Under the pieces are notes generated by a model that saw only the letters and a program-made list of their open reading frames with translations, was not told the origin of the DNA and made no database searches. From Terriglobia bacterium (lineage in GTDB: Bacteria > Acidobacteriota > Terriglobia > Bryobacterales > Bryobacteraceae): a DNA stretch of 34,368 nucleotides. Each line of letters opens with the position of its first letter. Positions within the stretch are counted from its first letter, which is position 1. Below, piece by piece: positions 8,115 to 17,093 of the stretch. Position numbers and translations under genes: made by a program. The DNA lies in contig JAIQFJ010000012.1 in NCBI GenBank assembly GCA_020073325.1, positions 1-34,368 of the forward strand, in the 5' to 3' direction.

Positions 8115-9454
8115 CGGGTAAGGCGCTGACTTCGACGGTACAACAACCACGCGGTCAGGATCATCGCGAGCGTTGCCGCGGCGAGTTTGGATTCATAGAG
8201 CCAAACACGCGTCACCTGATCGGTGGGCACCACCGACGCCACGAGCGCAAGCGCCGTGATCGCCCATCCCGAAATCGCGCTGACTTTTTTTCCAATCTTC
8301 CAGGCCGCGCCGAAGATGTAGAGATAGGGCAGGAATCCCGCAATCACCATCAGCGACACCAGCGTGTCGTAGGCCGCCCGCAGAGTGTCGCCGAGCTGAA
8401 ACACGATCAGCAGGAACGACGCCACCACACCCAGCGCGATGATCGATACGTGCGGCGTATGCCAGCGCGGATGCACTTTGCCGAAGGACGCGGGCAAGAG
8501 CCGGTCCGCGCCCACTGCAAACGGCAGCCGCGAAACCGAGGTCCCGATGCCGCCGAATTGCCCGATTCCCGACAGCAGGACCAGCAGCGCGATTAAGGCC
8601 GCGAGCCATGGCGTGCCCAGCACCGCCGCCGCCGCCGAGCCGCCTTGCGCGAGCCCGTAGCGATCGTCCAGCTTCGACGGCTCGATCAGCACCAGCAGCG
8701 CGATGGTCATACCCGCGTAGAACACTGTTGCGAAAATCGATGCGATCCATCCGGCTTGCTTGATGGATTTTTCGGGATCCCGAATTTCGGCGCCCATCGG
8801 CGCGGCCATCTCGTATCCGCTCATCGCATAAGCGATGGTCGCCGCACCCAGGTTCAGCGTGTCCCAACTCCATTTGGGAACGATGTGCAGCGGCGTCGCG
8901 GATCCGCGCTTCAGCCAAACGAGCGCTGCAACGATCGCGAAGAGAACGGCGATGACCGCCGTCGCGATGCCGCCCACGTTCTCCGTCCATTTCCCGATCT
9001 TCATGCCGACCAGGTTCGTGCCCAGCGCGATCCAGATCGCCACCAGGGAGGTCACGATTAGAAACGCGCGGTTGTCGGCAAGGTAGGCAAACGACGGTCC
9101 CGCGGTGTACGCCGCGACGCTCATATAAAAGAGAGACGCCGTCGGAAACCAAAACGCCAGGCCGAGCCAGTAAATCCAGAAGCACAGGAAACCGTGAAAG
9201 GGACCGAACGCATCGCGCGCCCAATAGTACAGCCCGCCCGAGCCGGGACATTTCGCGCTCAGGGCTCCGACGGCAACGCCCAAAGGCGCGACGAAGAACA
9301 CGGCTGCCAGCAGCCACAGCGTGACGGTGCCTGGACCTGCGTGCGCGGCCATTGGAATCCAGCGCACGCCGACGATGCAGGTAATCGCAAAGAGCGTCAA
9401 GTCCCGAAGGCCGAGTTCGCGCCGCAGCGCGGGCTCTTCTTTGACGCTGTTCAT
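8111..9454 (-). CDS. APC-superfamily amino acid permease
   Basis: 447 aa from the ATG at 9454 (MNSVKEEPALRRELG); it shares one base with the previous gene's stop (TGATG). A soluble N-terminus is followed by about 12 hydrophobic helices. The first helix region RRELGLRDLTLFAITCIVGV and the helix-2/3 segment CPGSGGLYYWARDAFGP are typical of APC transporters. SGYEMAAPMGAEIRDPEKSIKQA corresponds to the helix 6 to helix 7 signature. APC members are proton- or exchange-driven carriers for amino acids or amines. The substrate cannot be read from the sequence. A class I aminotransferase lies two genes upstream, so an amino acid substrate is plausible. The stop overlaps folC (ATGA). Confidence 0.88.
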   Translation of the reverse strand: MNSVKEEPALRRELGLRDLTLFAITCIVGVRWIPMAAHAGPGTVTLWLLAAVFFVAPLGVAVGALSAKCPGSGGLYYWARDAFGPFHGFLCFWIYWLGLAFWFPTASLFYMSVAAYTAGPSFAYLADNRAFLIVTSLVAIWIALGTNLVGMKIGKWTENVGGIATAVIAVLFAIVAALVWLKRGSATPLHIVPKWSWDTLNLGAATIAYAMSGYEMAAPMGAEIRDPEKSIKQAGWIASIFATVFYAGMTIALLVLIEPSKLDDRYGLAQGGSAAAAVLGTPWLAALIALLVLLSGIGQFGGIGTSVSRLPFAVGADRLLPASFGKVHPRWHTPHVSIIALGVVASFLLIVFQLGDTLRAAYDTLVSLMVIAGFLPYLYIFGAAWKIGKKVSAISGWAITALALVASVVPTDQVTRVWLYESKLAAATLAMILTAWLLYRRSQRLTR

Positions 9455-9948
9455 CAGTGCGACGGGTGGTCGCAGCCGAAGGTGGCAGGCACGCGGCCGC
9501 CTTTGTTCAGCTCGCGATACCCGATTTCCGTGTTGTAGTAAATCCGCGCCGTCAGCGATTTTGCCTGGTCGAAGAATTTCTTGCCCGGCCCGCTTCCCTG
9601 CTCGATCGCCGTGAGCATCGCGATCTGGTCGGCGGCCGGGCAATGCACGAACGGATGCCCATGTTCCCGAATCGCGAATCCTTCCAGCCAGTTCAGGCCT
9701 GTCAGAAACGCCTCGCGCTGCGCCGGCAATCCGTCGCGAAGAAACAGATCGACGTAGCGATTCACGCGCGCGGCTTTCGCTCCGGGCGTGTCGGTCGCGG
9801 GGATGATCAGCTCCGTAAGCGCGATGACGGTCTCGTTCTGATGATCGTCGAAAACGGCGGGCTTCCAGTCTGACTTGGAGGCCTGTTGGGCCCAGGCGGC
9901 GGGGATGACGAAGCTCGCGCCGATCTTGAAAAAGTCGCGGCGTTGCAT
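9454..9948 (-). CDS. Gluconate 2-dehydrogenase subunit 3-like Tat protein
   Basis: 164 aa from the ATG at 9948. The N-terminus MQRRDFFKIGASFVIPAAWA is a Tat signal with cleavage likely after AWA. The mature part has LTELIIPATDTPGAKAARV, then FLTGLNWLEGFA, then YYNTEIGYRELNKGG. That matches the gluconate 2-dehydrogenase subunit 3 family: small exported partners that normally sit beside a GMC-type flavoprotein and help mature or export it. No GMC gene is present here. The next gene is a permease, so this copy looks orphaned. The gap to the upstream aminotransferase is 35 nt and holds an AT-rich TAATATAGAT stretch that could be a separate promoter. Confidence 0.82.
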   Translation of the reverse strand: MQRRDFFKIGASFVIPAAWAQQASKSDWKPAVFDDHQNETVIALTELIIPATDTPGAKAARVNRYVDLFLRDGLPAQREAFLTGLNWLEGFAIREHGHPFVHCPAADQIAMLTAIEQGSGPGKKFFDQAKSLTARIYYNTEIGYRELNKGGRVPATFGCDHPSH

Positions 9949-9983
9949 GGGTGTATCTATATTACCCGAAGGTTTAGCCGTTG

Positions 9984-11165
9984 CTAGCGTCGCGATTCGA
10001 GGAACAGTTTCACGCGCGACAGCGCTTCTTCGAGGATCGGCCGGTCCGAGGCGTAGCAGATACGCACGTTGCCTTCCCCGCCTTCGCCGAACGCGACGCC
10101 GGGAGCCAGCCCGACCTTCGTCTCCATCAGCAACTCTTTGCAGAATGCCGCGGAATCGGTGACGCCGTCGATTTTCGCGAAGAGATAGAACGCGCCTTCC
10201 GGATTCGGAATCGTGACGCCCGGGACCTTGGAAAGCACGCCCAGGCAATAATCGCGATTTTCGCGAAGCTTGCCGACCATCTCTCGCAGCAGATTCTCGC
10301 CCCACAACAGCGAAGTCTCGGCCGCGCGCTGCGCGAATCCGGACGCGCAGGAGATGATGTATTCGTTCAACGACGTCGCGCGCGCCACCAGATCCTTGCG
10401 GCCCACCATCCAGCCAAGCCGCCAGCCGGTCATGCAATACGACTTCGAAAACGACTGCACCACGACGACCGCATCCTCGCGCGTGCATTTTTTCAGAATC
10501 GACGGAACCGGCGCCGCTGCGTTCTTTCCGGCCGGATAGTACAGGCGCTCGTAAACTTCGTCGGCCATTAGCCACAGGTTGTGCCGGCGCGCGAACTCCA
10601 GCAGTCCCTGCTGCTCGTGTTCCGTCGCCACCCAACCCAGCGGATTCGACGGCGACGTGTACAGTAGCAACCGGGTCCGCGGCGTCACGGCGCGTTCCAG
10701 CGCGTCGAAGTCGATCGCGTAGCGGCCCGACGAATAGACGTACGGAATTTCGCGCGGCGTCGCGTGCGACATGGTGATGATCGCCGAGCCGTTGGGCCAG
10801 TTCGGCGTCAGCACGATGCCCTCGTCGCCGGGATCGAGAATGCTGCGGATCGCGACATTCAACGCCTGTACGCCGGACGCCGTGATGCAGATTTCAGACG
10901 AGGGGTCGAGTTCGACGCCGTGCAGTTCGGAGTAATAGCGCGCGAGCGCCTGCCGCAGCGATGGGAGGCCGGCATTCGACGTGTAGAACGTGAATCCGTC
11001 GGCCATCGCCTTTTGCGCTGCGCGCTTGATGTAGTCCGGCGTCGGCACGTTGGATTCGCCGAAATAGAGCTTGAAAACTCCGTCCATGCTCATCGCAAGA
11101 TCGGCGATCTCGCGAATTTTCGATTGGGGGACGGATAAAGCCGAAGAAGCAAGAGAGGCAGACAT
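9984..11165 (-). CDS. PLP-dependent class I/II aminotransferase
   Basis: 393 aa, a fold-type I aminotransferase. Landmarks are YTSNAGLPSLRQALARYY (61-78, substrate entrance), N174 in SPSNPLGW, D202 and Y205 in ADEVYERLYY, and the Schiff-base lysine K241 in QSFSKSYCMTGWRLGWM. The C-terminal arginine that binds the substrate carboxylate is in VRICYASDR. It should exchange an amino group between an amino acid and a 2-oxo acid in the cytosol; aspartate- and alanine-type subgroups look alike at this level. The stop of the upstream YjdF-like gene is 12 nt before this start. A TAAAAT hexamer lies inside that gene's last codons, 14 nt before this ATG. Confidence 0.92.
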   Translation of the reverse strand: MSASLASSALSVPQSKIREIADLAMSMDGVFKLYFGESNVPTPDYIKRAAQKAMADGFTFYTSNAGLPSLRQALARYYSELHGVELDPSSEICITASGVQALNVAIRSILDPGDEGIVLTPNWPNGSAIITMSHATPREIPYVYSSGRYAIDFDALERAVTPRTRLLLYTSPSNPLGWVATEHEQQGLLEFARRHNLWLMADEVYERLYYPAGKNAAAPVPSILKKCTREDAVVVVQSFSKSYCMTGWRLGWMVGRKDLVARATSLNEYIISCASGFAQRAAETSLLWGENLLREMVGKLRENRDYCLGVLSKVPGVTIPNPEGAFYLFAKIDGVTDSAAFCKELLMETKVGLAPGVAFGEGGEGNVRICYASDRPILEEALSRVKLFLESRR

Positions 11166-11177
11166 CGAGGTGAACTT

Positions 11178-11852
11178 CTATTTTACTGCTACAAACGACT
11201 CAATGCTCTCTTTGGCGAGCCGCGCGTCGCGACGCCTGACGATCGCCGCGATAATCAGCACCGCGACCACCGATCCCAAGCCCGCCATGAACATGTCTTC
11301 CTGTGAATCCCACATGTCGCCTTGCATGCCGACGAACTCCTCGCCGCGCTCCGGCGTCAGGATGTTGGCAGCTATCGCTTCCAGGATTTCGTAGATCGCG
11401 CTGAAGGATAAAGTCGCTTCGACGGGCAGGAAGTAGAGCCATCGCCCCCGCACGTTCGCCGCCCGCATCGCAATTTCGCGCATCGGATAGGCGAGCAGAA
11501 ATCCGAAGCTGAAATGCGCGATCCGGTCGAAATGATTCCGCTTGGTGTGCAGCAGCGGCTTGAGCCATTCGCCGATCGGCACATCGGAATATTTGTAGTG
11601 CGCTCCGTATTCGTGCAAACACAGGTACACGAAAATCAGCAGATAGGAAACATCGGAAAACTTAAAGCGGCGATACGTCGCGATCAGCGTAATCAGGAGC
11701 AGTGAAACGACGCCGTTCTCGAGCGCCAGGTCGAATTCCGTATCGGGATGATAGGCTGCCAGCAGCAGGACGATCGCGAATCCGGCGCAAAAATACTGCA
11801 AAATCCGGTTGTCACGGAACTGCGGCGACGTCGCGGTCGAAGCGGTGGTCAA
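11178..11852 (-). CDS. YjdF/DUF2238-family inner-membrane protein
   Basis: 224 aa with a TTG start; no ATG or GTG is available near the N-terminus in this frame. Five or six hydrophobic helices are visible. The family signature is strong: HEYGAHYKYSDVPIGEWL, then RNHFDRIAHFSFGFLLAYP, then IYEILEAIAA, and GMQGDMWDSQEDMFMAGLG. The conserved polar residues H, D, E and Q within membrane segments suggest a transport or catalytic role, but the function of this family is not established. It lies 42 nt after purF, separated by a small hairpin, and 12 nt before the aminotransferase gene. Confidence 0.85.
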   Translation of the reverse strand: MTTASTATSPQFRDNRILQYFCAGFAIVLLLAAYHPDTEFDLALENGVVSLLLITLIATYRRFKFSDVSYLLIFVYLCLHEYGAHYKYSDVPIGEWLKPLLHTKRNHFDRIAHFSFGFLLAYPMREIAMRAANVRGRWLYFLPVEATLSFSAIYEILEAIAANILTPERGEEFVGMQGDMWDSQEDMFMAGLGSVVAVLIIAAIVRRRDARLAKESIESFVAVK

Positions 11853-11879
11853 ATGAAATTAGACAACGGCGCGGGTGCT

Positions 11880-11895
11880 ATTCGCAAGTGCGAAT
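11880..11895 (-). terminator. Short hairpin at the purF stop codon
   Basis: ATTCGC (11880-11885) and GCGAAT (11890-11895) form a perfect 6-bp stem with an AAGT loop, touching the purF stop codon. There is no T-tract after it on the minus strand. It is therefore at best an attenuator or an mRNA-stabilising 3' structure between purF and the YjdF-like gene. Confidence 0.4.
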
Positions 11896-13310
11896 CAGCC
11901 GCGCCGATCCTTGGCAGCCATCAATTCTTCGATGTGGATCAGGTCCGTCGGATAATTGCCGGTGTAGCAGGCGTAGCAATAATCCTGACGGCTGTCGTTG
12001 ACGGCGTCGCGAAGCGCGGAGAGCGAAAGATAACCCAGCGAATCCGCTTCGACGAAACGCCGAATTTCCTCCACCGAATTGTTGGCCGCGATCAATTCGC
12101 CGACGCTCGGTGTATCGACGCCGTAGAAACACGGGGACTTGGTGGGCGGGCACGAAATTCGCAGATGAACCTCGCGCGCGCCGGCGTTACGGACCATGCG
12201 GACGATCTTGCGGCTGGTGGTTCCGCGCACCACGGAATCGTCGACCAGGATCACCCGCTTTCCTTCCAGCAGATGACGCACCGGGTTCAGCTTCAGCTTC
12301 ACGCCGAAATCGCGAATCGCCTGCGAAGGCTCGATGAAGGTACGGCCCACGTAGTGATTCCGGATCAGGGCCTGGCGGAACGGGATGTCCGCCTCGGCCG
12401 CATACCCAAGCGCGGCCGCGACGCCTGAATCGGGCACGGGCACCACTACGTCAGCATCCACGGGATGTTCACGAGCCAGCAGGCGCCCCATGAGTTCGCG
12501 CGATTCCTCGACCGAGCGTCCGAAGACGATCGAATCGGGACGCGAAAAATAAACGTGCTCGAAAACGCAGTGCGCGTGGTCGCGAATCGGAGCATAACGC
12601 TCGCGCGTGATTCCCTCGGGACCGGCGATCATCATCTCCCCCGGCTCAACCTCGCCCAGGTAGACCGCGTTGATCAGATCGAACGCGCAAGTCTCGGAGG
12701 CGAAAACGTAGCAGATGCGGCCTCCGGAAAGTTCCATCTGGCCGAAAGCCAGCGGACGGAAGCCGTGCGGATCGCGGGCGACGATGATCCGGTCTTCCGC
12801 CAGAAACACCAGCGAAAATGCGCCTTCGAGCTGCAAAAGCGCTTCCCGCAAGGCTCCCACCAGCGTCCGTTCGCGCGACCGGGCAACTAAATGAAGGATC
12901 ACTTCGGTATCGGACGACCCCTGGAAGATGGAGCCTTCCCGTTCCAGTTCACGCCGCAGTTCGCCGGCGTTAATGATGTTGCCGTTGTGGGCGACCGCGA
13001 TTTTTCCCTTGTTGCAGGCGACCGAAAAGGGCTGGGCATTCAGCAGGACGGTATCGCCGGCGGTCGAATAACGCGTGTGGCCGATCGCGTGGTCGCCGGG
13101 GAGTCTGCCTAAAACTTCCGGCGTGAAAATTTCCGCGACGTGCCCCATCGATTTGTGGCAGTGAATCTGCCGCCCGTCGCTCGAGCAGATGCCCGCGCTT
13201 TCCTGCCCACGATGCTGCAGCGCATATAAACCGAGATAAGACAGATTGGAGGCTTCAGGATGCCCGTAGATGGCGACGACGCCGCATTCATCGTGGAATT
13301 TATCCGGCAT
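11895..13310 (-). CDS. purF: Amidophosphoribosyltransferase (glutamine PRPP amidotransferase)
   Basis: 471 aa, first enzyme of de novo purine synthesis, making phosphoribosylamine from PRPP and glutamine. An eight-residue propeptide (MPDKFHDE) precedes the nucleophile C9 (CGVVAIYG), so it is processed like the Bacillus enzyme. The N-terminal Ntn glutaminase domain has HTRYSTAG (78-85) and NGNI near 109-112. The C-terminal PRPP motif [14 protein letters not shown] is at 353-366. Four cysteines that would hold a [4Fe-4S] cluster are present at C248, C394, C445 and C448, the spacing of the Bacillus-type oxygen-sensitive PurF. It overlaps the end of purL by 11 nt. Confidence 0.97.
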   Translation of the reverse strand: MPDKFHDECGVVAIYGHPEASNLSYLGLYALQHRGQESAGICSSDGRQIHCHKSMGHVAEIFTPEVLGRLPGDHAIGHTRYSTAGDTVLLNAQPFSVACNKGKIAVAHNGNIINAGELRRELEREGSIFQGSSDTEVILHLVARSRERTLVGALREALLQLEGAFSLVFLAEDRIIVARDPHGFRPLAFGQMELSGGRICYVFASETCAFDLINAVYLGEVEPGEMMIAGPEGITRERYAPIRDHAHCVFEHVYFSRPDSIVFGRSVEESRELMGRLLAREHPVDADVVVPVPDSGVAAALGYAAEADIPFRQALIRNHYVGRTFIEPSQAIRDFGVKLKLNPVRHLLEGKRVILVDDSVVRGTTSRKIVRMVRNAGAREVHLRISCPPTKSPCFYGVDTPSVGELIAANNSVEEIRRFVEADSLGYLSLSALRDAVNDSRQDYCYACYTGNYPTDLIHIEELMAAKDRRG

Positions 13311-15480
13311 GGACGGTTAGCTGATTCTCCAGCGCGTTTTCACGAACGTCGCGAAGCTGCTCGACCGCGCAATCGATCCATGTCACCGAATCGTTGCGAA
13401 TCTGCAACCGCCCTTTCATTGTAACTCCGATGCGCAAAGCTTCCACGTGAAAATCGCGCGCGATTCGCTCGATTTCCTGAGGCTGTGTGGTCGAGACCAG
13501 AACTCGCGACGGACCTTCGTGAAACAAGGCGAGTTCCGGCCGCAGTGCGGTATTCAGATCGACCGCCGCGCCGATTCCCTGCGACGCGCACTCAGCCAGC
13601 GCCACAGCAAGCCCGCCATCGCTCAAATCGTGAGCCGATTCCGCAAAGCCGCCGTTGACGACTTCCCGAATCGCGCATTGCACACGCTTTTCATAGTCGA
13701 GATCGAGCGCGGGCGGCAGTCCCCACATCTTGCCGAGCACCGCTTTGGCGTATTGCGTTCCGCCGAACCGCGTCGCGTCGCAAGAGCCGAGCCCGCCGAG
13801 CAGCATCACCGTGCGAGCTTCGTTCTTGAACGGAATCGTCATTGGCGGAGCCGTCTTCATCAGCCCGACGATGCCCATCACGGGCGTCGGCCAGATCGCC
13901 TCGCCTAACGTTTCGTTATAGAGGCTCACGTTGCCGCCGGTGATCGGAGTTTCGAAGTGCCGGCACGCCTCGGCCATTCCTTCGATCGCCTCGACCAGCT
14001 GCGCCATGATCTCAGGACGTTCAGGATTGCCAAAATTCAAATTATTCGTTGCGGCGACGGGCAGCGCGCCTACCGTCGAAAGATTGCGGCAGCACTCGGC
14101 GACGATCAGCATCGCTCCCTCGCGCGGAGAAAGCGCGCAGTAGCGACCGCTGCCGTCCAGCGACATCGCAATGCTGGTGTCCGTGTCCTTGATGCGTACG
14201 ATCGCGGCATCGCCGCCCGGCCCGGCCAGGGTGTTGGTGCGGACCGTGTAGTCGTACTGCTGATAGATCCAGCGCTTCGAGCAGACGTCGCCGGATGCCA
14301 GGATTTTCAAGAGATCGTTCGTAAGGTCGCTGCTGGAAAATTCCGGCGCATCCATCGGCGCGGACCGGAACGGAGCGGTGTTGTGCGGACGATCGTAGAG
14401 CGGAGCTTCATCGGCAAGCTCGCGATTTGGAATTTCGGCGACCACGGTGCCGTGATTCCTGACGATCAGTTTGCCGGAGTCCGTCACGGTGCCGACGGTG
14501 ACCGCGTCGAGTCCCCATTTGTGGAACACATCGAAGACCTCCTGCTCCCGGCCTTTTTCGGCCACTAGCAACATGCGTTCCTGCGATTCGCTCAACATGA
14601 TCTCGTACGGGATCATGCCGGTTTCGCGCTGCGGAACCAGCGCCAAGTCGATCTCGATTCCGGTCCCCGCGCGGCTGCCCATTTCGCATGTCGAACACGT
14701 CAGCCCCGCGGCACCCATGTCCTGAATGCCGACGATTGCGCCGGTCTTCATCGCTTCCAGGCACGCCTCGAGCAGCAGCTTCTCCATGAACGGATCGCCC
14801 ACCTGCACGTTGGGGCGCTTCTGTTTCGATTCTTCGGTGAACTCGGCCGAGGCCATCGATGCGCCGTGAATCCCGTCGCGTCCGGTCTTGGCGCCGACGT
14901 AGATCACCGGGTTGCCTACGCCGGTCGCTCGGCCGTAGAAAATTTCGTCGTGCTTGAAGACGCCCAGGGCGAAAACGTTCACCAGCGGATTGCCGTTGTA
15001 GCAGGGCTCAAACACGCACTCGCCGCCGACGGTCGGGACGCCGAAACAGTTTCCGTAATGCGCGATGCCGCTGACGACGCCTTCAAGAATCCGCTGATTG
15101 CGAGGCTCCGTGAGCGGACCGAAGCGCAGCGCGTCCATCACCGCGATCGGCCGCGCCCCCATCGTGAAAATGTCGCGCAGGATTCCGCCGACGCCGGTCG
15201 CGGCGCCTTGAAACGGCTCGATGAAGCTCGGGTGGTTGTGCGATTCGATCTTGAAGGCGATCGCCACGCCGTCCCCGATGTCGATGATGCCGGCGTTTTC
15301 ACCCGGGCCCACCAGGACCCGAGGGCCGCGCGTCGGAAGCTTCTTCAGGTGAATCCGCGAAGACTTGTAGGAGCAGTGTTCACTCCACATCACCTCGAAA
15401 ATGCCGAGTTCGGTCTGTGTCGGCTCGCGTTTGAGGATTTGGCGGACTTTGTCGAGTTCGAACGGGGTGAGTGCACTCAT
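13300..15480 (-). CDS. purL: Phosphoribosylformylglycinamidine synthase, small PurL subunit
   Basis: 726 aa, the small PurL type that works as a complex with PurQ (glutaminase) and PurS, converting FGAR to FGAM with ATP. The N-terminus [20 protein letters not shown] carries the catalytic histidine of the family. [18 protein letters not shown] and [18 protein letters not shown] are the ATP/Mg-binding regions, with a duplicated half later ([32 protein letters not shown]). [15 protein letters not shown] closes the second AIRS-type domain. Its start overlaps the purQ stop (ATGA), and purF overlaps its end. No purS ORF is seen near this cluster, although the small PurL needs PurS. Confidence 0.97.
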   Translation of the reverse strand: MSALTPFELDKVRQILKREPTQTELGIFEVMWSEHCSYKSSRIHLKKLPTRGPRVLVGPGENAGIIDIGDGVAIAFKIESHNHPSFIEPFQGAATGVGGILRDIFTMGARPIAVMDALRFGPLTEPRNQRILEGVVSGIAHYGNCFGVPTVGGECVFEPCYNGNPLVNVFALGVFKHDEIFYGRATGVGNPVIYVGAKTGRDGIHGASMASAEFTEESKQKRPNVQVGDPFMEKLLLEACLEAMKTGAIVGIQDMGAAGLTCSTCEMGSRAGTGIEIDLALVPQRETGMIPYEIMLSESQERMLLVAEKGREQEVFDVFHKWGLDAVTVGTVTDSGKLIVRNHGTVVAEIPNRELADEAPLYDRPHNTAPFRSAPMDAPEFSSSDLTNDLLKILASGDVCSKRWIYQQYDYTVRTNTLAGPGGDAAIVRIKDTDTSIAMSLDGSGRYCALSPREGAMLIVAECCRNLSTVGALPVAATNNLNFGNPERPEIMAQLVEAIEGMAEACRHFETPITGGNVSLYNETLGEAIWPTPVMGIVGLMKTAPPMTIPFKNEARTVMLLGGLGSCDATRFGGTQYAKAVLGKMWGLPPALDLDYEKRVQCAIREVVNGGFAESAHDLSDGGLAVALAECASQGIGAAVDLNTALRPELALFHEGPSRVLVSTTQPQEIERIARDFHVEALRIGVTMKGRLQIRNDSVTWIDCAVEQLRDVRENALENQLTVHAG

Positions 15481-16145
15481 GCCGTGACGAGCGAACGGAC
15501 CATACTCTCCAGAATCACGCGTCCGTCTTCGGATCCCATCAGAGAGTCGGCGGCGCGCTCGGGATGCGGCATCATGCCCATCACGTTGCGGCGCTCGTTG
15601 CAGATTCCGGCGATGTCGCGCAGGGATCCGTTCGGATTATCCATGTAGCGCACCACCACGCGGTCCTCTTTTTCGAGCATGTCGAGCGTGCGCTCGTCGG
15701 CGAAGTAGCAGCCGTCGCCGTGCGCCACCGGCATCCGCAGCAGTTGACCGCGCGTCGCGGCGCTGGTGAACGGAGTATGGGTGGTCTCCACCCGTAACGT
15801 CACGGGGCGGCAGACGAACTTCAAATCACGATTGCGCAGCAGCGCGCCCGGCAGCAGGCCGCTTTCGCACAGAATCTGGAATCCGTTGCAGAAGCCGGCG
15901 ACCAAGCCGCCTTCATCGGCGAATTTTTTCACCGCCGCCATCACCGGAGAGAACTTGGCGATCGCGCCGCAGCGAAGATAATCGCCGTAGGAAAATCCGC
16001 CCGGCAGGATTACCGCATCGACGTTGCCGACCGAGGACGAATCGTGCCAGATGAATTCAGCCTGTTGACCCAGATTGTGAGAGAGCGCGTACCAGGCATC
16101 GTGGTCGCAATTGCTGCCCGGAAAAACGACGACGCCGAATCGCAT
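15477..16145 (-). CDS. purQ: Phosphoribosylformylglycinamidine synthase glutaminase subunit PurQ
   Basis: 222 aa, a class I glutamine amidotransferase that supplies ammonia to PurL. The nucleophile is C86 in GFCNGFQ, with the catalytic H194 and E196 in [10 protein letters not shown]. The opening [12 protein letters not shown] and [17 protein letters not shown] are family hallmarks. It leads the purQLF block. A TAAACT hexamer at 16156-16161 (minus strand) sits 10 nt upstream of the ATG and may start transcription almost at the start codon. Between that box and the ATG is a near-palindromic GGGATTTCCC. The gap to the upstream REC-GGDEF gene is 42 nt, so read-through from it is also possible. 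Confidence 0.96.
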   Translation of the reverse strand: MRFGVVVFPGSNCDHDAWYALSHNLGQQAEFIWHDSSSVGNVDAVILPGGFSYGDYLRCGAIAKFSPVMAAVKKFADEGGLVAGFCNGFQILCESGLLPGALLRNRDLKFVCRPVTLRVETTHTPFTSAATRGQLLRMPVAHGDGCYFADERTLDMLEKEDRVVVRYMDNPNGSLRDIAGICNERRNVMGMMPHPERAADSLMGSEDGRVILESMVRSLVTA

Positions 16146-16155
16146 GGGAAATCCC

Positions 16156-16161
16156 AGTTTA
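16156..16161 (-). promoter_or_regulatory. Putative -10 box for the purQLF operon
   Basis: TAAACT on the minus strand, 10 nt before the purQ ATG, in an otherwise GC-rich 42-nt gap. There is no clear -35 element and no Shine-Dalgarno between it and the ATG. The call rests on position and resemblance to the other start-proximal hexamers in this window. Confidence 0.3.
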
Positions 16162-16187
16162 GCAGAACGCGCCGGCTGGTTCGACCA

Positions 16188-17054
16188 TCAGCTCCGCATG
16201 GCGAGCGCGTTCGGATTCATGTCCATCGACGCCTGGTCCAGCAGTCCTTCGAGCGACACGGGACGATCCGGATCGAAAATCGCCGCGCCCAGCAGGATCC
16301 GATGCGACTCCGCCGCCGAATGCAGCCGCGCCCAGATGGATTCGAGCGTCTCGAAGCCGGTCTCAAGCGTCGCCAATCCGAAGCGGCATTCTCCGATGCG
16401 CGCGATCAGATCCGTCGGGCCGGCGAGCCCGCGAAGATGATCGGCCGCTTCCACCAGCGTCAGGTCGCGGCGCTGTTCGCCGAATGCAATGGCGATCCCG
16501 GCGAGATTCTTCGGTTCGGCGATCAACAGCATCATCCGCCGCCCTAAGCGCTCCGCCAATTTCCGCTCGCGATCGGCGAACGTGATGAACGTCGACCGGT
16601 TCGGCAAGCCGGTAAGAACGTCGTTGATGGCCCCTGCCCGCGTCGACGTCAGCAAGCGGTGGCGTTCGATCGCATTTCGAATCGCGTGGGCCAGTGGAGC
16701 GCAGTCGATTTCGCGTTTGATCACAAAATCCTGCGCGCCTTCGCGGACCATCCGCACACCCATCGCGCCGTCCTCCGTGCCGAGCATCAGGATCATCGGA
16801 ATGCGTTCGGCCGCCGCGTGCACACGCCGAAACGTTTCCACACCCTGGCTATCGGAAAGATCGGGGTTGAGCAAAATAATGTCGACGGGCTCGTTGGCGA
16901 GAATGGCGGCTGCCTCACTCCAAGACGCCGCATGGAGAGTCTCGATATGGACCCAGTTGTTCCAAAAACGTCCTGCCTCAATTTCGATCAGGACGTCCCG
17001 CAGAAAAAGTACATCTTCCGCGACGGATTCGACCAGAAGAACGCGCAGAGACAT
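16188..17054 (-). CDS. Degenerate receiver-GGDEF signalling protein
   Basis: 288 aa. Residues 1-120 form a response-regulator receiver fold (LRVLLVES, then VDIILLNPDLSDSQG), with the conserved T93 and K113 kept. The phosphoacceptor position, normally Asp in LLDLxLPD, is N63, and the second acid of the acidic pair is S10. Residues 145-288 form a GGDEF-like domain that starts with the standard DVLTGLPNR. The catalytic signature is replaced by GECRF at 221-225, so diguanylate cyclase activity is not expected. It probably acts by protein binding. It follows the sigma-54 activator by 39 nt on the same strand, and that activator has no receiver of its own, so the two may work together. Confidence 0.8.
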   Translation of the reverse strand: MSLRVLLVESVAEDVLFLRDVLIEIEAGRFWNNWVHIETLHAASWSEAAAILANEPVDIILLNPDLSDSQGVETFRRVHAAAERIPMILMLGTEDGAMGVRMVREGAQDFVIKREIDCAPLAHAIRNAIERHRLLTSTRAGAINDVLTGLPNRSTFITFADRERKLAERLGRRMMLLIAEPKNLAGIAIAFGEQRRDLTLVEAADHLRGLAGPTDLIARIGECRFGLATLETGFETLESIWARLHSAAESHRILLGAAIFDPDRPVSLEGLLDQASMDMNPNALAMRS

Positions 17055-17093
17055 GGCTGAAGAGATAGTGCAGCGAAGGCGGCACTTTTCTCA

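Noticed and set aside
16146-16187. Possible purS gene upstream of purQ
   Set aside because: Only 42 nt are free before the REC-GGDEF gene, far too short for PurS.
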